Shown in pieces: positions 34,167 through 44,153 of a DNA stretch of 64,000 bases (position 1 is the stretch's first letter; every line of letters starts with the position of its first letter). This DNA is from Thalassia testudinum (lineage: Eukaryota > Streptophyta > Magnoliopsida > Alismatales > Hydrocharitaceae), in NCBI GenBank assembly GCA_037157565.1, contig JAZHRO010000039.1, positions 41,850,001 to 41,914,000 of the forward strand, given 5' to 3'. Under the pieces are notes generated by a model. The model was not told the origin of the DNA. It did no database searches and saw only the letters and a list, made by a program, of their open reading frames with translations. Made by a program: the position numbers and the translations under genes.

Positions 34167-35188
34167 CCACCTCGCCTTAAATCAAGGCGCGGGTGCGAAG
34201 CGATCAAATTGGACCCGTTGGATGCAACGTAGACAGTGGATGAAGCGACGACGTGGTGCGATCTGGGTGCACGGATCATGCACGCGCGATCGAACGTGCG
34301 TTTGAATGCCCAATCGCACCCAAGAGCGCGATGAGGTGCTATCAAGGCGCACGTGAGATCGGATGGCTGAGGATTTTTGAACATGCATAGGTGTTTAGGC
34401 GTGGGGAGAGGAGGAGGTGCGGCGTGCGCGTGACCTACGCCCACGTTTGGGGTCTTTAGTGACGCTTAAATCCATCACTAAAGACCTTGAATTAATGTTT
34501 TCAAGTGTGAAATACCTTTTTGCCCCTAACCTCTACACCTATAAAAAGACCTACACCCCCAACATTTCAATCATCCCTTCACCTCTCTCCCTCTCCAAAG
34601 TTCTAAAGAAGCTTGTCTTAAACCCGTGATGCTCCTTTAGAGTTAAAATCAAAGTTTTTCTCACCCCCATTCTAGAAGTGGATCCAGCGACGACAACGCC
34701 CTACCTCACCCCAAGTTCTTCCCGCTTCGTTCTCTGCCTTCCATCTTCGTCCTCTGTCTTCCAAGCGTCGCCCTGTCTGGCTCGTCCTCAAAGCAGCCGT
34801 TGAGGAGGATAACTTCTAAACTCCTTTCTCTTTATTGCTTTCTGGAGCAGATTTTACTGCTTTCTAGTTGTAATATTTTCCACTTTCTAGCTATAATATT
34901 TCCCGCTTTCTAGTTGTAAAACATCATTCATATTATAAAGTGTTTATTCTCTTTCTCTCTCTCTCTGTCTCATCGAATTCATTGTAATTATCTCACTTTC
35001 TAAACAAAAACAACAAAAAAAATATAATTGAGGATTTCAAATCAATGTAGCCTCTCTGTGTTCGACCCGGAATTCTTTTCGAGTTTCGGTAAAATTTATT
35101 TGTTGAAGGATTTCTTCGCAAATCATACTACAATGACGGATTTTCAAAACTCAACCTTTTTGCGATGATTTTCCGATCCAACACCTCT

Positions 35189-36450
35189 TTTCCTCCTTAT
35201 GAATGACATGCAATCAATTCTCAAAATTTTCCTCCCCTTTCTCCATGTTTTGTTCTTTTTCAATTTTTTATTTTTTTCTTTTTTTGTTTCTTTTTTTGTT
35301 TTTTTGGATATGTATATTTTTTTGTGAGAACCCCTCAGAAACATGAATTTTTATGTGTTTGCACTTTAACACCCCCCTATGCCTAAGTTTTGCAATGTCC
35401 TCATTGTAAACCGGAGCGTATGAAATCAGCATGGTTCAAGGATTTAGAATAGGATCAAAGGGTGGGTGAACGTGTCGGGATGACTGTTGCGGACAATTTC
35501 AAGCTTTGATACGAATACCAAAGGTGGAGTCAGCTGTTCTAACTTTGAACTCTAAGTGCAGTAGGAGTGTAGCTCAAAAGGATGATCAGAAAGGTCTCAA
35601 TTTTTTGGAATGATGGCTTGCCTCCCGTTAAGCGCTAAATTCAATGCCTTCAACCGAGCAAAATTTGATCAAGGATAAGGGGTGGCCAAATCAGAGGAGT
35701 GTTGTAGAACAAGCACCTTAATCAAATGCCTGGTTGGTCCACGCAGGTGCTTGTTCAGATCTACAGGCTAATGATGCAACCTAAACCCAATCAATCTGGT
35801 GGGTTAATGGATGTGAATCAGTAGATGCGGAGCCCACCAGGTATTTTGTGGCTCAAACAGATATGGCAATGCTAATCGTGGGTTTGGCTGAGTCAGATTA
35901 GCCTGGTCAGAGTAGGGATCCTCAAAAGAAAAAGGATCTGTGGAGGATGTAGTAACCCTGCAAGAGTGATCAGAAAAGGATGGGACGTGATTATCGATCT
36001 GATCAGAGTTCGAAACCTAATCAACAGATAGAGGAGAATCATATGCAACCGAAACAGAGAGAGGTGAATCAGAGTAGAAGTTGATTTCAATGGTGAGTCG
36101 GGGTTGCAAACAAGTTTTGGAATTCTTTGTATGTGGATCAGAAGATGTGACATCCATGAGATCTGTGTGTGCTGAGAGCTCCTCTAGAAAGGATTCAAAG
36201 GTAGGTTCATCTAGAGAGTCTTCATGAAGCACATTAAAATCAAAGGTAAATGCTTGGAGAGTGCTTATAGGATCATGAAAATCTGAGTCAATAAAAGATT
36301 AGAATTTTGGATTGCAAACATTCTCGACACTTACTATTTCTGATTCCTGAAGATCAAAAAGGAATTATTCCATCTCAATGGAACCTGATTTTGAATCAAT
36401 GATCTCAGGATTAGGGACCTCAGGGTCAGAGTCAAAAAACGGATCATGGA
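35189..36450 (-). mobile_element. Athila-like remnant F, right part
   Basis: This continues the 12304-12903 fragment after the nested insertions. It matches the A1 3' non-coding region (18640-19060), including TTTTGCAATGTCCTCATTGT and TTGCCTCCCGTTAAGCGCT, in the same orientation. Beyond about 35700 it carries an acidic reverse-strand frame instead of integrase. The junction with the forward-oriented B element is near 36450 and is approximate. Confidence 0.5.
36017..36232 (-). pseudogene. Acidic ORF fragment of F
   Basis: An open stretch of 71 codons (LHEDSLDEPTFESFLEEL...) is part of a longer interrupted frame rich in Asp, Ser and Glu. It lies just upstream of the GTTAAGCGCT block, a position that holds the integrase end in A1. 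No domain was recognised. It may be an eroded protein of a non-autonomous element. Confidence 0.3.
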
Positions 36451-36539
36451 TGCTGAGGTCGTAAATTGGTTCGTAGCCATCAAGAAACAAAGGGTCTCCA
36501 AAATCAGAGTAAGATTTGAAGAGTTGAATTTATATGAAG

Positions 36540-36796
36540 AGTTGAATTTAGGTCCCTTGCAACACACTGATGTTACCATTCAGCTTGCTGATAAGTCAAC
36601 CAAGATTCCAAAGGGACTCTTACAAAATGTGATTATAAAAGTGAGGGATTTTGAGTACCCTGTGGATTTTCTAGTTTTAGATATGGAGTCATCAGAAAAT
36701 TTGAACCACACCCCGATAATCTTAGGAACAGCTTTTTTGGTCATAGCCAAGGCTCTGATCAACTGTGAGACGAGGAATATGCAAATCACTTCTTGA
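36540..36796 (+). pseudogene. Protease C-terminal remnant of family B
   Basis: The frame contains TDVTIQLADKSTKIPKGLL, VRDFEYPVDFLVLDME and TPIILGTAFLVIAKALI. These match the second half of the A1/A2 protease (TLQLADRS, FPVDFIVLDM, ILGRPFLATARA). The active-site DLGASIN segment is missing at the left junction, so the enzyme is inactive. The match shows that family B is also Ty3/gypsy. Confidence 0.75.
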
Positions 36797-37205
36797 AGGA
36801 AAACCTGTCAACTCAATATCTTTAAAGCTTCCCAAAAGAATAAAGTGAATTGTGGTTCTATTGAGGTCGTCGGAACAATTGAGGAGGTCTTGGCAATTCA
36901 CACTAGGGATGATCCAAATTCTATCAGATCTCAAGATTAATAAGAAAGGCAAGGAAGTGATGTACTTTAGGATGCTTTGATCTACGACCTCCCATAGATA
37001 ATCAAATTGAAAAAGGCATTCGTGAGATCGAGGAACTATTGGAAGTATCTTATGATGAATTAAACGACGGCATAAAGAATCCTCAGTACATCCACCCTGA
37101 AACTCAAGAATTATTGGATTTTGAGGGGGTTCGAGACATTGGACAACCAAAGGACATGAACTAGGAAAATGAAGAACAACCTCAGAAAAAGAAGTTCAAG
37201 GCATT

Positions 37206-37697
37206 ATGGACTGGGGAAGAACTTATAATCCAACTGGTTCAAATGGATGGCTTGATTACGTGGAGGAAATGGTTGCTAATGAGGAAGAGGTAATTTCTGA
37301 TGAGGAATTTAAGGAATTTAACACAACTCTACCTTTACCCTCATATAACCTGGAGCATGTAGAATTCATGATTTTTGACATCAATTACCATTATGAGGAT
37401 CATTATGATTCTAATTTAGAACCAGATCTAAATTGCAATCATGATTTCAATCCAGACCCTCAACCAACTCTCCTTGAATTATGGACTTGGATTAATGAAC
37501 AGGCTTTGCATCATGAATCTCATCTATCTAACCCTATTTTATTTTTCGACTTAGAAAAACTCTTCAAAGTAGGACTGCATCATCAGTTGGTCTACATTTG
37601 TGGATCACTGATTCTGGGACCACATGATCATATCTTTATATTAATCCTAAATCTTTCAGCAACAATTATTACATCTTATCTTAACCCACACTATTGA
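37206..37697 (+). CDS. Acidic protein of unknown function, family B
   Basis: This is a 163-codon open frame starting MDWGRTYN. The first half is rich in Glu and Asp (EEMVANEEEVISDEEF), and the second is rich in His, Leu and Phe (FFDLEKLFKVGLHHQL). It sits where pol would end, just before the TAGCGCTGGCTAAGAGGCAA block that follows integrase in related elements. A broken relative is at 1800-2501. It has no membrane segment, no zinc motif and no recognised catalytic motif. The frame may start further upstream, since the preceding sequence is also acidic but interrupted. It may be a real accessory protein or a chance-open remnant. Two related copies favour past coding. Confidence 0.4.
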   Translation: MDWGRTYNPTGSNGWLDYVEEMVANEEEVISDEEFKEFNTTLPLPSYNLEHVEFMIFDINYHYEDHYDSNLEPDLNCNHDFNPDPQPTLLELWTWINEQALHHESHLSNPILFFDLEKLFKVGLHHQLVYICGSLILGPHDHIFILILNLSATIITSYLNPHY

Positions 37698-38185
37698 AAT
37701 AAATATTTCCTTTGGGTTTAGGTCCAGCAAATGACGTTAAACTTAGCGCTGGCTAAGAGGCAACCCAGTATTCTATACAGGTATTTTTCATTTTTGATTG
37801 ATCAAGCTGACCTATATCAACAAGCTCAGTTAGGTGATATCCCCCCTCTTGCTTATTACATTTTTATTTTTCTGCATATATTTCAATGAGAACATTGTAA
37901 CGAATAGGCATGGGGGGTTGACATTGCATGTCGTATTTTTATGTCAGAAAAAAAAATTGTATTCATGCATAAAGAATTTTTATCAAAAAGGTTTTATTAA
38001 GGATTTATTCTTAAGTTGATTCCTAATTTGGAATCCAATACAATTTCACACTTACACGTAGAATTTGCAATGGATTCTCTGTGAAGACCGATAGACATCT
38101 TTAGTTTGTTGAGAAGAAGCAATGCTTCTTCTTTTGAACCCTAGGACAGTAATTATGGAGTCAGGCAAATCATCTTCTAGTAGAT

Positions 38186-39111
38186 CCACCAAATAAGTAC
38201 GAGGTGAGAGTAGATAGTCTATTGGTGCTCTAAGGCTAGTATAAGGAATCTGAGTTTCTAGATAATTGGATAATGATAGTTGGAGTTAAGCATAGTTTTC
38301 GCTCTTGATTCCTGCGTATAAATTCTTTGTGTGAATTTTTGGGAGAGCCACCAAATAAGGCAAATACATAGAGAGTAGGTTCTAATAAAACTAGGACTGA
38401 GGTGAATGGTTATGAACGTCTCTTACGGAATCCTCGCTGAAGGAGGGTATTAATATCAAAGTCAAAAATACGTTGTCTCATCCATTCTTTTCTCGGTGCT
38501 GAGAATAGGCACTTCCACCAAATAAGCCACCCGATATCCTTTTGAACACCTCCAATCCCGAATAACGCCTCATGAATAAAAATGTGCATGAGTGCTACAG
38601 TACGTTGTGTTGGTAGAGAAAAAAAGAGAGAGAAAAAAAAGAAAAGCAGAAAATATATATATATAAAATATAGAAAAATAGAAAAAAGAAAAAAATAGTG
38701 TGTGTGTTAATTGCATTACGTCAAGCACATTGAGGCAACAATATCCATTCCCTTTACAACCTACTAAATATAGCCTTGACCTACTTTTCTTTATTTCTTA
38801 CCGCCAGAATATGGGCTAAGGAATTCTGACTTAGTCATAGGATTATCAGAACTTAATCAAAATGTTAACTACATGAGAGGCTATGAAATATATTGACAAA
38901 TCTGGTGAGATTGTGAGCTAGAAATTAAAAAGAAAAGAGAAGAGAAGAAAAAGAGAGAAAGAAAAAAGAAAGAAAGAGAATGAATACAAAGGAACTAAAG
39001 AGAGCACAGTTTCTCCGCCTCTCTTTGAGTTGAATTATTTAATAAGTCTGGAAATCTAGGTTCTGTAGTACAGTCTATGTGTAGCACCAAAGGAGTATAA
39101 GCCACCAAATA
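38186..39111 (+). repeat. Recurring CCACCAAATA words, about 165 bp apart
   Basis: CCACCAAATA occurs at 38186, 38348, 38515 and 39102. The first three are followed by AG. The first two steps are 162 and 167 bp, and the last is 587 bp, about 3.5 times that. The sequence between is too diverged to align by eye, so this is at best a very old tandem array. Confidence 0.4.
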
Positions 39112-39430
39112 CAAACCTACTTGACTCAAATATCTTCTGCCTAAGCCAAAAGCCAGTGCTAAAATTACAGATTATTTTATAACCCCAAGGGAAGAAGTTT
39201 GCCCATCCCACTAGAATTTTACTAAGGGATAAGTACGAGCTTTAGATGTGGATTGACTTTTCACTTGGATTCATTGCATAGGCTACAACACTGCATTTTC
39301 ATGACTGTCTGGATTTCTAAAATTTTGAATGAACCAAAAGAAATATATCTATAATCAAACTCTTGATAAAAATTAGTCATTTAGGACCACTTTGCATTTA
39401 GTCTTACATTTGCTAAGGACTAGAAAAATT

Positions 39431-39444
39431 CAAGCATGGGGGTG
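39431..39444 (+). promoter_or_regulatory. Polypurine tract of the truncated B element
   Basis: CAAGCATGGGGGTG lies directly before the LTR start TGATTGCACAATAATC. Confidence 0.7.
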
Positions 39445-39883
39445 TGATTGCACAATAATCATAGGATCTAATCTACCTAAATTAAGTTAGATTTTAACTT
39501 AACTTAGGGACAATACATGGATCAGCATCATAGATGATTGGTTAGCTTTATAGATAATAATGTTGTTTTATGCTCTAAAAGAGAGATAATATTAATTGCA
39601 GATGATTCAAGGCCGAAGATGATAGATCAGGATGTACAGATCTGACCAGGACGACAACGAAAGTCCAACGCTTCCGAAATCGTCTTGATCAGACGTTTGT
39701 AACATCACATACAGCCCATAAAAGATTAGAGCCCAAAGAGCAAGATAGTAGAGATCCAAACCTCAGATGTCAAATTCGACTGCATGGATGGATCTGGATT
39801 AGCGATTGCAGTCCAAAGGTGCAAAACTCAGCTCAATCAGAACCTTGTAGCATCAACTACAAGGTGGGAAGATGAACAGTCAA

Positions 39884-39905
39884 GATGGTGCCACGTGGTA
39901 CCATC
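39884..39905. promoter_or_regulatory. 22-bp G-box palindrome, third copy
   Basis: It is centred on CCACGTGG (39891-39898). Ten of eleven pairs match, and the only mismatch is at the same pair as in the copy at 4487. Confidence 0.5.
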
Positions 39906-40100
39906 TTAACGATCCATCGCCGCGCCCCCAATCACTGAAGCAAAAACGTGGGCCGTTGGATCGCCATCCAACAGCCACGATGAAGCCACGTTGTCCACCT
40001 ACCACACCTTTCATCAAGAGGAATTGGTCTCAATCGTTGGATCTCATCCAATGGCTGAGAGCGGTCGTGCGATAAAACCCAATGCAACACAAGTGCAGCC

Positions 40101-40152
40101 GCAGCGCATTGATCTTCCCAATTAAACACAGAGCGCGGCGCAAGTTCGAATC
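40101..40152 (+). promoter_or_regulatory. tRNA-like A/B-box pair, fourth B LTR
   Basis: CAGCGCATTGATC (from 40102) corresponds to GGCGCATTGGTTG in the B LTR at 4646. AAGTTCGAATC (40142-40152) is close to the B box consensus GGTTCGANTCC. Confidence 0.3.
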
Positions 40153-41404
40153 ATGTGACGCGTGAAATTAGAGAGACGGTGGAGCACGAACGAAATAGAG
40201 CCGTTAGATCAGATCGAGCAGCAAAGACGCGACCGCGTGGCACGTGGAGGCGCATTGGATGGGGCGGCGTGGATGCACGCTCGGTTGAATGCTCGAACCA
40301 ACGCCCCATTGTACACGGGGACAAAGGCGATACCACGATGAGTTTAAGCCGTCTAATCGTGAGATCGGATGGTTGAAAGCGAAAGCGCGCGCGCGAGGAG
40401 AGCGAGCTGTTCGATCGAGCAGGTGTAAAGGGCGACACGTGTCGGCATCCTATGTGTTCCGCGAATATGAGGCACTGATGAGAACCTCATCATGAACCTT
40501 AACTAGCACAATCTAACCTAGATATGCGAGAAAAAGCTCCTACATAACTCATAGAAAGGCTTGACTCAGAGAATTCTGAGTTTGTAAAGAAAACAAGTCA
40601 TAAGGGGTAAAAATTCAATTTCACCAGCACAATCAGTAAACAGGGTAACTCAGGGTCCAAACATAGGTCAAACTAACCTAATAAGAAGGAAAGTGGGATG
40701 ATTTGATCCAACAAGGGCTACAACAACTCCACGGAATTAAATGACATTCTGTAACCGTAAAACAAATCCACTTCAATTCATAAAGTTCGAGGCAAAGTAA
40801 AAATTGACTAAACCCTCTAAAATTCATAGAAAAATAACCTATAGGGTTTAGAACATTCCATTTGGCCTTGGGAACTCATTTTGACCTACATTGAGAACCA
40901 TGCCCAATTAATGATTTAATTTAGGTTTTTACGTAAATTGGCCGATCAAACAAGGTCTGACCTAGAAATAAAATTCACCATTAGAATCGTTAGGTCCCAT
41001 TTAGTCATGCACAAAAACTTGAGCCTCAGAAGAGACCTTCTTGACAGACTTTGCATTTTGGTCCTCATCTGTTACTTTTTGACCATCAACTTTCGAAACG
41101 TTCGCATTTTGACCCCTAATTTCTTCATCATTCTTTGCACTTAGGTCCTCCCTGCAAATCTCTGAGCAGCGCCATGCTCTGGCGACTTCACGCGGAGCAT
41201 GGCGCTGCGCAGGGTGAGGGAGGCCCTCTACCAGTTGAACCGGGTGTTCCCTGCGACGTCTGCTGTCGCAGGGACACCACCATGACCTCTGCCATCGCCC
41301 ACACCTTCCGTGCGAACGCGTGAAAGGTATGGGTTGCAACTCCGACCATTCTCCGGCGAGGGAGGCACGTCACCTCCCTACGCCCACCCCTCCACCTTCG
41401 CCTT

Positions 41405-41410
41405 TATAAG
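41405..41410 (+). promoter_or_regulatory. First TATA box of A2 5' LTR
   Basis: CTTTATAAGG is followed by GC-rich then C/T-rich sequence. The 3' LTR has CTTTATAGG at 52187-52194. It lies about 930 bp from the LTR start, as in A1. Confidence 0.5.
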
Positions 41411-42304
41411 GACCGCCGTCGCCAGCCGACGGGGGCAGCTCGGTCCAGACGGAGAAAAACCCCCATTTTTCCTCTCTTCCCACTCCGGCAGAAACCCACC
41501 AGCTCCGGCGGCTCCTCCTCCTCTGTCTCGTCACTCTGCTGCAATACCAGCAGCAGAGCCACCTTCGCCCGCTCTTCCCGCATCGCGCCGTACCCAGCGC
41601 GCGCCCTCCCGCTCTCTTCCTTGCCGCCGCCCTCTCCCTCTGGGTATCTTCTTCTCCGGCGACAGTCGATACGACTGCCGCCCTGCTCCGTCCCTTTCGT
41701 CCCTGTAACTAGGTTAGAACTACTCCCCATCTCCCCCTCTTTCTTTTCCTCACTGTCTTTCATTCGATTAAACCCTCGACCGCTCCTGTCCACCGTCACC
41801 TTCTTCATCTCCGGCCACCCTCCGGTGAGACACTCCCATCGCTCCGCCACCCCACACGCCTCGTCGACCCTCGCATAACCACCGCCTCAACACGCTGAAC
41901 AACCTCGGCCCACCCACTGCCACTCTACACCCACTCATCGCTCCCCCGAACACACCCACACCTCCGGTCACAGGGTGACCTATGCACGCACTCCTAGGCC
42001 GCCCCACGACCTGCTGCACCTCGCACCACCTTCACCGTGCCACGGCGAAGGTCCCCCGCTGATCTGATTAGGCCGAGAGGCCCTTTTTCGTGTCTGGCAG
42101 TTTCGACGCCCGACGGCCATTGACGCTGCATTGAAGCAGCTCCACGCACGCTCCAGGCTTCAGAACTCCAGGGCTCCAGGTGCTGCGAGGTCGGGAGGAT
42201 AGTGGGAAGGCAGCTAACCCAGCAATCGACGCGAATAGAGCCTGCAGCTGAGGAAGCGAAGCTGCGGTCTGCTACAGGCGCGTGCGAGAAGAGCGCTGAA
42301 GATA

Positions 42305-42347
42305 GTCCCACATTGTGAGTTTACTAAACCCCGCAGTAGTATAAATT
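42305..42347 (+). promoter_or_regulatory. snRNA-type USE plus TATA pair, A2 5' LTR
   Basis: GTCCCACATTG (42305-42315) lies exactly 24 bp before TATAAATT (42340-42347). The 3' LTR copy has the perfect GTCCCACATCG. The first T4 downstream of the likely start is at 42608-42611 (GGTTTTGC), about 240 nt on. Confidence 0.58.
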
Positions 42348-43229
42348 GATTTTGTGCTTTCTACTGGTCGCCTCCGAAAGCACTGGGGTGAGGTCCCGCA
42401 CCCACTCACCCGCCCGATCTGCGAGCTCATCACGCGGATCCGACGAATCCGACCCGACCCAATCTGAGCACACCTCGCTCATCACCCACACACCGGTGCG
42501 CCTGGTCACGGGCACGAAACCCGACCCGATTACCCGCAGCTCTGGGAGAGCATCCTGTGAGTGGTTTACAGAGAGAGAGAGACGTGCGGGTATAGGGACA
42601 GGGTAGGTTTTGCTCTTTGTGCAGGGACAGGGTGTAAGAAGAAGAAGAAGGAAGAAGACTGCAGGAAGAAGAAAGAAGAAGAAGAAGAAGACCGCAGGAA
42701 GAAGAAGAAGAAGACTGCGAGAAGAAAGAAGAAGGAATAAGAAGAAGAAGACTGAGAGAAGAAGGAAGAAGAAGAAGAAGCACAAAGGAAGCACTGTAGC
42801 AGACACCACTTAAGCCGTCTAATTGAGAAATTAGACGACGGATGAAGCTCTGCAGACAAAGCAAAGAAGAAGAAAAAGAAAAGAAAAGGTGCCGCAGCTG
42901 AAAGCAGAAAGAAGGAAGAAAGAAGAAGAAAAGAAAAGAAGATAAAGAAGATAAAGAAGAGAAGAAGAAGACAAGCAAAGAGAGAAAGAAGAGAAGAAGA
43001 AAAAACCAAGAAATAAAATCTACCTCTCTCTCTCTCTCTTATTTTTGTAATAAAAGCATTGTACTTCTAGAATTCTAGTAGCTCCCTGAGTTTGACCTCG
43101 AAAGAAAAATATTTCTGAGTAAAATTGTAATAGCGGCAATGACGATAAACTGTAGCTATTTTATCTGTACCACAACGACATTACTATAACAAACAAAAGA
43201 CCTAGCTTCTGTCGCACTGGCATTATTCT

Positions 43230-43246
43230 TGGCGCCGTTGCCGGGG
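43230..43246 (+). promoter_or_regulatory. Primer binding site of A2 (tRNA-Asp)
   Basis: TGGCGCCGTTGCCGGGG is complementary over 17 bases to the 3' end of plant tRNA-Asp. It lies 13 bp after the LTR end, a slightly longer gap than in A1. Confidence 0.9.
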
Positions 43247-44153
43247 AGCAACGGCTATTCTAGAAGTTATAAAATTTCTATTTGTGAGTTTCTAATAATC
43301 TCTTCTCTCTTTTGTGTGCAGGTACAGGAAAAAAATTAGGACGCAGCCGCACCACAACCACTCCAAGGACAGGTAACTTCTATCCTCTCACTATTAAACC
43401 CTAAAATTTTAAAGAGGAAGAAAAAGAAAGAAGAAAATAGGTATAACCTGTTTTTCATACGTAGTAATAGCTGCATGTTCTCAAAACTACTATTCCTGCA
43501 CAAAATATTAAAGGTAATTAAGGGCTAACACCTTCTTGCCTGAGCCCTAATTACCCAATAAGGAGTTAACTGGACCAAGTAGAACCAACATAAGATTAAA
43601 CATTAGGGTTTCAGAGACACACCCCTTAATCAAGAATTGAGAAAATCCAAAAGAAGTGTGCCTAAGCCATTGATTGAAAATACCTATTCAGAGAAACCCT
43701 AAACAATTGGCTCTCTAAACACTTGAACCCTAAAAAAGACAAGACCTAATAAATTCTCAAAGGAATCACTAGGTAAAGTTGACCCTAGGGTCAACCAACC
43801 TTCAAATTAGGTCACCTTGTTCACAAAAATACCTAAGAGTTCAAGTGAAACCTTAAGCACCTTGATCTTAAAGTAAAAGAGGTAGACTTAAGAGGTCAAG
43901 ATCCCCATTCTGGTCTACCTGGAACCGCAATGACAAGAGAGGTCGAGTGGGGGAAACCCTGTAACCCGTGGGGATGCTATATCGTGTAGGGGTCTTCGCG
44001 GGACTCACCCCCTCTGGCTGCCCAGGTAATTCTCAGGTGGACGATCTTTTTGATCAAGGGGTCCATCTGCCCCGCACCTCTGTAGTCACCCAACAATTTT
44101 TGGGTGTCTTGATTGGGTCCAGCACCTTCTAAACTCATCTATTCCAACAGTGC
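43247..44153 (+). other. 5' untranslated leader of A2
   Basis: This is non-coding and alike in A1 (27545-28486). It includes a purine-rich stretch near 43411-43440 and a GGTCTACCTGG block near 43912. No frame of note is present. Confidence 0.5.

Larger units (their letters stand above)
12904..35183 (+). mobile_element. Solo LTR of family B, split by nested insertions
   Basis: Only 12904-13061 and 33667-35183 belong to this LTR (about 1675 bp). The rest is later insertions. The left end TGATGTACAT is preceded by CCTCT (12899-12903). The right end ...GATCCAACA is followed by CCTCT (35184-35188). The two halves join at a place that is continuous in the B LTR at 4035-5659: GGTGACATTTAATCGGGG there corresponds to GGTGACATTTAGTTGGGG here. 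The perfect target duplication, despite an interruption of over 20 kb, is strong evidence. Confidence 0.85.
36450..40475 (+). mobile_element. Family B element without RT or integrase (truncated)
   Basis: In order it contains a protease remnant (36540-36796), a spacer, a 163-codon acidic frame (37206-37697), the block TTAAACTTAGCGCTGGCTAA, non-coding sequence with repeated CCACCAAATA words, a polypurine tract (39431-39444) and the first 1031 bp of a B LTR. RT, RNase H and integrase are absent, so it would depend on another element. The left end is lost at the junction with F. The LTR is cut at 40475 by element A2. Confidence 0.6.
39445..40475 (+). mobile_element. Family B LTR, truncated by A2
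   Basis: It begins TGATTGCACA and follows the B pattern (CATGGATGGATCTGGATTAG, a near-perfect G-box palindrome at 39884-39905, a GTTCGA box at 40142-40152). It stops at 40475 where the A2 LTR starts. The missing right part, with its TATA box and tail, was not found after A2. Confidence 0.7.
40476..43216 (+). mobile_element. 5' LTR of A2
   Basis: This 2741-bp LTR starts TGATGAGAACCTCATCATGA and ends CTTCTGTCGCA. It contains a first TATA box (41405), a C/T-rich leader, the USE/TATA pair (42305-42347), and a GAA-rich tract (about 42640-43000). Frames of 60-180 codons in it are low-complexity translations and are not proposed as genes. Confidence 0.9.

Noticed and set aside
42324..43009. Long Ser/Phe/Leu-rich or Lys/Glu-rich frames in the Athila LTRs (also 15115-15504, 28876-29262, 53079-53710)
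   Set aside because: These are translations of GAA/TTC-rich low-complexity DNA, open on several frames at once. They are not genes.
43230..43246. tRNA-Asp-like sequence as a tRNA gene
   Set aside because: Only the 17-base complement of the tRNA 3' end is present, at the primer site position. There is no tRNA body.
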